Both the position numbers and the translations under genes were made by a program. 64,000 bases of DNA from Cryptomeria japonica (lineage: Eukaryota > Streptophyta > Pinopsida > Cupressales > Cupressaceae): assembly GCF_030272615.1 (NCBI RefSeq), contig NC_081410.1, positions 120,528,640 through 120,592,639 of the forward strand, given 5' to 3'. Positions within the stretch are counted from its first letter, which is position 1, and every line of letters begins with the position of its first letter. The notes under the pieces are model-generated. The model saw nothing but the letters and a program-made list of their open reading frames with translations, ran no database searches and was not told where the DNA came from. Of the stretch, positions 59,227 to 64,000 are shown in pieces.

Positions 59227-60239
59227 TGTTAGAATCCAAGAACACTGAGAGGGGGGGATGAATTGGTGTTCTACCAGTAAAGTTAGTTTTGAACTTATTC
59301 CTTATTAACCGGTTAACAGTGAATAAAATTAGAATGCATACACAAAATAACACAATGAAAGGCAACACCATAACACCAAGATTTATACATGGAAAACCCT
59401 GCAAAGGGAAAAACCACAGTGGGGCTGATACCCACAATATCTATATACTTGATCAAGGTATATAAATATTACATAAGAGGGTATGCACATGCAGAAAGGC
59501 CAACCACTTAGAGCTCACTGCTCAAACACAAAATATAGGAAGTCTCACTAACTTACATAATATTACAAGGTGTTTACAACTGAAAATGAACTTATAAATA
59601 GCATTTGATCATGTTGGATAAGTTCTAGTAAATGCTCTAATATCCTTCTTTGTATACTAGTTCTCTAATACTCTGTTTTGCTACCGGTTAAGCTGTGCAC
59701 GTGAAACTGCACATAGTCGCTTCCAATAGCATACCAAAATGCATACCAAAATTTACTGAAATATTTGCAATCAAAAGTTCGCATAACATCTAACACATAT
59801 ATGATCTATCGTTGAGGTGATCTTCTTAAATATCCTTCTAACTTAACCATTTCGACTTCAACAAGAAACATAAACAAGTTGGTTGCCAAAACATAGTGAA
59901 AATCAAACATAAATCCAATGACCATGTCGGCCATCGCATGCTACCACCAAAATCCATGAAGACATAATCGGGACCAAAAGATTTCTTTAGTCGGGTCCTA
60001 TCCATTACCGAGTTCCATATACATGTTACTGAAATCTGGACATGTTGTCGAGATCAGGACTTAACCGGGGTGAAGTGAATGTCGGTGCCGGTGTAAAGCA
60101 ATGTGAATACCAATACTGGTTAAGTGAAATGAATGTCGGTTAACTAAATAGTGAAACCATTTACCTTGAGATTATGAGTTGTCATCAATGACAACCCATC
60201 ATGCCATGAACCTTACCAGATGAGTGTCAATTGCCAACA
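59227..60239 (-). repeat. 3' LTR of a minus-strand SIRE-like copia element (about 1.01 kb)
   Basis: On the minus strand it starts TGTTGGCAATTGACAC at 60239 and ends GGATTCTAACA at 59227. It shares blocks with the Copia-2 LTR: the TTGAGCAGTGAGCTCTAA and GCATGTGCATACCC words (59470-59530) and a CCCAC-GTG-TTTTTCCC-CAGGGTTT region (59356-59430). It has ACCGG words and a CCCCCCCTCTCAGTG stretch near its end, again like Copia-2. Confidence 0.85.
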
Positions 60240-60251
60240 ATCTCCCCCTTT
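60240..60251 (-). promoter_or_regulatory. Polypurine tract of the minus-strand copia element
   Basis: The minus strand reads AAAGGGGGAGAT directly before the LTR start, identical to the core of the Copia-2 tract. It fixes the orientation and shows that the DNA above 60251 is internal. Confidence 0.85.
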
Positions 60252-60661
60252 GGCATTGATGGCAACACTCATGTGAAAAATGCTACCAACCATGAAATTT
60301 CCACTGAATCTAAATCTATTGATCTGTACATTTGTCTGCTATATACATTTGATGCTCTCCCTGAGAAATATATACATTTTTCACTTATTCCTCCCCCTTT
60401 GGCACCAATGGCAAAGCGGGGAGCCCACAAAGAATTTTGTACAGTTATAGACATGAGTTGGTTCTATACAAACTTCAAAATATCTGCATACATATTCTTT
60501 GAAAATGAAAAGTAAGTGTCCCAACCATTCTTAAGAGATTCAAGAATGGAGATGAATCCATTCAAGATGTTGGCATGATATTTTATTTCTTCCAAAGTAG
60601 TGGGATCCTCCTTCTGCAAGTTAGAAATACACTCTATTTTATGAAATAGCAGATTATCAAG

Positions 60662-63600
60662 TCAGGGACCAATCAAATTTTGGAGCTCATTTTCTTTCCT
60701 TATTATCATGTCCCTATCCTTCTCCAATTCAAAAATTTGATCCATAACCGTCAAAATTGAACCATCCAAAGAATTTGTCAAATTAACTGTCGGGTTGTAG
60801 GAGTTAAACATTTGAATTAAGTTTTTCCTACAGTCAGATAGTTGCTTGTCTATGGAGCCAGATAACTCATCAAAATCTAAACAAGTCTTATAAACATTAC
60901 CTCCTTCAGCCAAGTTTGCATCAATGGACTACAAACAAGTATGAAGTTTCTCCTTACCCATATCAATCATTTGCAAAAATGTTAACTTTTGGGCCACAAC
61001 AAAACTTTCTTTAGGCTTTGTTAGTGAAATCTTCAGTAAAGAATCATAATGCTTAGGGATAAAATCAATGATTTCCTTTAATTTACCCGAACAACTTGCA
61101 CCATCTGAAGCTTGAAATTCTGGGACTAACTGGTTCAAAACCTCAAAACTGTGCTCAATCAGTTTCATGTCCTTTGACTTTGCTTGAGCCAATTCCTAAG
61201 TAGCCTATACCTAAAGATCTATCATTGCCAAAATCTTCTCTACTAGAGACATCATATGGTATGGTTTGTCAAAATTGATGGAAAATTATGGTAAATTCCC
61301 TTTAGCTATGACACAAAAGTGTCAATTTCCAAGTCGGAGGAGAGATCCACCACAGTCTCCTTACCCTTATCAACCGAAGAGATAGCCTTTGTATCCTTTA
61401 GCTCTTGTGCATCGATGGCTTCGCCACTTGGTGCCTCACCCAAAACTTTAGAATCCTCTACACCTATATCCTTATTTACATCTGCCTCTACATCCTCTAT
61501 TATTTGTACGTTATCTGTCGGGATATCCTCTGTTTCAAAATGGGACTCAGTAACCAGTACAGTGGTATCTAGTTGAGTGCTTGCCGGTTTCTCAATATTT
61601 ATAGTTGGTTTATCTATCAGTTTCATATCCTTAGGTAACCGAATGTTCTATGATTGTACAAAACTGGAACTTAACTCATAGCCAAGACCCAAAAGAACTC
61701 TCACCCATATATCAATTGTCTCCTTTCTGATTTCTTCAAGTCTGTCCAACATGAGACTGTTAAATTTGAATTTGGGATTGAATTCTAATGATCCAGTTTT
61801 ATTGATTAAATCATCCATTTTTGAAGGAGTTATAGAAGGACAAAGGTTGACCAATTTGATCTCCTTAATCTGTCTATCCAAAGACTGAGCATGTAGCTTT
61901 CTGACCTTTAATCTATCAAATAACTCCTTAGGCAAAGCCTTCTCTAACTATATCAATGCCCTGCTAAATGAATCAAGATATAAAAGAATAGCCTCTTCTA
62001 TTTTCTTCTTGTCCTCCTCACCAAAATCATCAAAGAAAGAATAAATGTTATATAAATTATCATCATTTACATTTTGTTCAATCAAATCTTGTACATTCAT
62101 CTTTTTCTTATCGATTCTCCATTTAGATTCTAGTTTAGTTTTCTCATCCGACTTGGATTTTCTCTTATGTACAATGGTGATCTTTGGCCTCCAAGGAGTC
62201 TCCTTGATAGGTTCAGACTTTTGTTCTTCTTTCTTCTCCCTTACCACTCTAGCAAAAATGTCTTTCCCCTTGGGAACCTCCTTGATCTCAGTATTTAATT
62301 CTGTTTCTGAAGAAACAGTCATATATTTCCAGGTTGCCTTAGGTTTCTTCTTGGGTGGCTCTATCGGTGTCTGACTGGCAGGCTCAACTTTCGGTTGTTT
62401 GGATGTCTCTGATATAACCAGGACCACATTGGGTGTGGCCCGAGCTGCTTTCCAAGCTTCCCTTTCCTCTTTACTCTTCTGTTTCAACTTTTTCTTCCTC
62501 TATTCTTCCAAAATTTTAACATACTGCTCAACCTTAGATATGTCAGCACCTTCACTTATCAATGATTCTACTGCTAGCCGGGTCATCTTCTTTTGGATTT
62601 TCGGAGCTACCCGTTCTTGATGAACTTTAAGTCCTTTCTCCTTAGCAGTTCTAAAATTTTCTTCCTTTTCATCTACTGGTGCCTACAAAAAGTGTTGTGC
62701 ATAGGCAACCAGAGTAGCTTCCTCAACCTCATAACCCATAGGCATTATCCATATAGTCATGGGTTGTACAACTTCCATCATACATTCATCTTTATCTATA
62801 ATAAAGAAAATTGTGTCTTTGTATTTATCAACTATAGATTTAGGAATTTGGGACCTATTCTTCATTTCCTCCTGAAATATTTTGAAAAATGCCCATAGAT
62901 TGGCTTTCTTATCCTTATCACCTTGTCTATCCAAAATTTGAGCAATTTGGGTTGCTACTGGGCGGTCAAAAGCCGATTGAGTCTTTCCAAAAAAGGGAAC
63001 AGTGCCCAAAAAGTAAAATACTAGACAAATGATGAAGGAACCATACCAGAAAGTATTCATTTGTCTTGCTTGATCTTCTACAGGTTAGTCATGAGTTCCT
63101 GTAGCATTACACTACATAGATCATAATGGACATCCTCCTTTACCATCTGATAAGCAACCAAAATGTTGTTGCCGGCTACAATTTAACCGGTTTGACTGAT
63201 AAACCTTATAACCAATAACCATTGCTGCAAATTTAGCATCTATGTCCCTAACATCATCTACCCTCATAGACCTTCCATCAAAAGTTGTGCCAGTAAGTTT
63301 ATTCATTTCAGTGTGAGATGAATTACATCTAGTATCGAGAATGCCTCCGATTTTGTGAAGACATGTGAAATTCTTGATAACTTCCTCAATAATCTTGTAC
63401 GGTCGGTCCAACTAGATGAATTCTCCATGAACGTGGCTCAAAACATAGCATACCCATTTCGCCTCATCAAAAGTCAGGAAATCCATAAACTGCGTGAAAC
63501 TCTTCCTTTACAAATGTGCAAATTCTAGTTTCAACTGGTTGTCAGAAATTAGGTTTTCAGTGAAAATGCATGACAACTCATAATCGCCAAGTTATTCAAT

Positions 63601-63780
63601 GTTGCAGTGGATGTATGCCCTAATATCCTCCGTATGAAGAACTCCATGATAAACTTGCGAAAATGCACCTAATGGCTCATCCAAAAGGGATTTGTACGGA
63701 TGCTTCTTGAAAATGGGACAAGGGTAGTTCTAAATCTCAACCACCAAGGGAGTATCAATGCTACATGAAGATGAAGCCAT
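60662..63780 (-). pseudogene. Unrecognised long ORF (about 1,040 codons) in the minus-strand copia element
   Basis: The start is ATG 63780 (MASSSCSIDTPLVVEI). One frame continues without shift to 61306, and after one shift from about 61220 to 60662. It is broken by 12 TAG, 3 TAA and 1-2 TGA. The N-terminal part (63780-62690) looks globular (FLTFDEAKWVCYVLSHVHGE, IDAKFAAMVIGYKVYQSN) with a hydrophobic segment SFIICLVFYFLGTVPFFG (about 63040-62985). The middle is Lys/Glu-rich (KEEREAWKAARA, EPPKKKPKATWKYM). The C-terminal part is acidic and coil-like. No gag, protease, integrase or RT motif is present. It may be an envelope-position or accessory ORF, or the sole ORF of a non-autonomous element. 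Confidence 0.6.
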
Positions 63781-64000
63781 TGCAACCAAACACGAAAGTT
63801 GGGGTTTCTGAAAACACAAAAATGCCTTGAAAATGTTGTCGAGAGATCAAATTGCTTGAAAGAAAGTGCTCACTCAATTCTCTCTAGAACGTTGAAATGC
63901 TATGGAGATTCACTCACTTGAATACTCAATCGTTGTGTGAAGAAAATAACTTAGCTTCCCTTTTTATCGTTGTTAACCCTAATTTTCCATTGTAATAAAT
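63781..64000 (-). other. Leader upstream of the long ORF
   Basis: The minus strand upstream of ATG 63780 has stops in all useful frames and no pol motif. GTTAACCCTAATTTT-like leader sequence and CGATAAAAAGGG (about 63965-63976), a weak TATA-like site, are visible. The 5' LTR and primer binding site are beyond the window. Confidence 0.45.

Noticed and set aside
60662-63780. A non-standard genetic code in which TAG means glutamine
   Set aside because: TAA and TGA stops, frameshifts and changed catalytic residues also occur, the elements are plant-type, and C-to-T decay explains the bias more simply.

Overview
The window is nuclear DNA of a land plant and holds almost nothing but transposable elements. 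This follows from plant-type non-LTR retrotransposons (LINEs) whose ORF1 has a DUF4283-like domain and whose ORF2 carries endonuclease, reverse transcriptase, zinc-binding and RNase H domains, together with Ty1/copia (Tork-like and SIRE-like) and Ty3/gypsy (including Tat/Ogre-like) elements in very AT-rich DNA. A large-genome seed plant is likely, but the species cannot be told. I found no intact host gene, tRNA, rRNA or CRISPR array.

Layout. 1-5800 (minus): 5' part of a decayed Ty3/gypsy element whose 5' LTR is 4250-5800. 5870-7150: GA-rich satellite-like array, then AT-rich repeats to 8015. 8016-24157 (minus): a nearly full-length LINE (LINE-A) with a 15-bp target-site duplication (TSD), split by two later copia insertions, Copia-1 (11647-16318, two LTRs) and Copia-2 (17561-20303, deleted at its 5' side). 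24158-29798: AT-rich DNA holding a 5'-truncated LINE (LINE-F, 25334-27059) with a TSD. 29799-35749 (minus): a Ty3/gypsy element with both LTRs but only gag and protease inside. 35781-38239: a 2.46-kb non-coding LTR element with perfect 5-bp TSD. 38816-39860: a second copy of the GA-rich array plus its AT-rich companion. 39858-46706: LINE-B, the best preserved, with a third ORF after RNase H. 46717-48060: AT-rich spacer with a GC-richer island. 48060-55905: LINE-C. 56054-56924: LINE-E, only a LINE 3' end, with TSD. About 57090-59226: LINE-D ORF1, cut by a minus-strand LTR (59227-60239) whose element runs to the window end and carries an unrecognised ORF of about 1,040 codons.

How the parts relate. 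All coding sequences are dead or dying: stops, frameshifts and changed catalytic residues are everywhere. Premature stops are strikingly biased to TAG where glutamine CAG is plausible, a pattern expected if methylated cytosines in CHG context deaminate. The nested order shows LINE-A is older than Copia-1 and Copia-2, and LINE-D is older than the LTR element that interrupts it.

The most interesting candidates are (1) the unknown long ORF in a copia-type element at 60.7-63.8 kb, (2) extra ORFs 3' of RNase H in several LINEs, two of which (26 kb and 56 kb) look homologous, (3) two non-autonomous LTR elements, one with a duplicated LTR-end/primer-binding-site unit, and (4) a conserved ATGA overlap between ORF1 and ORF2 in two LINEs. 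Positions were read by eye, so LINE ends without a clear TSD may be off by tens of bases.
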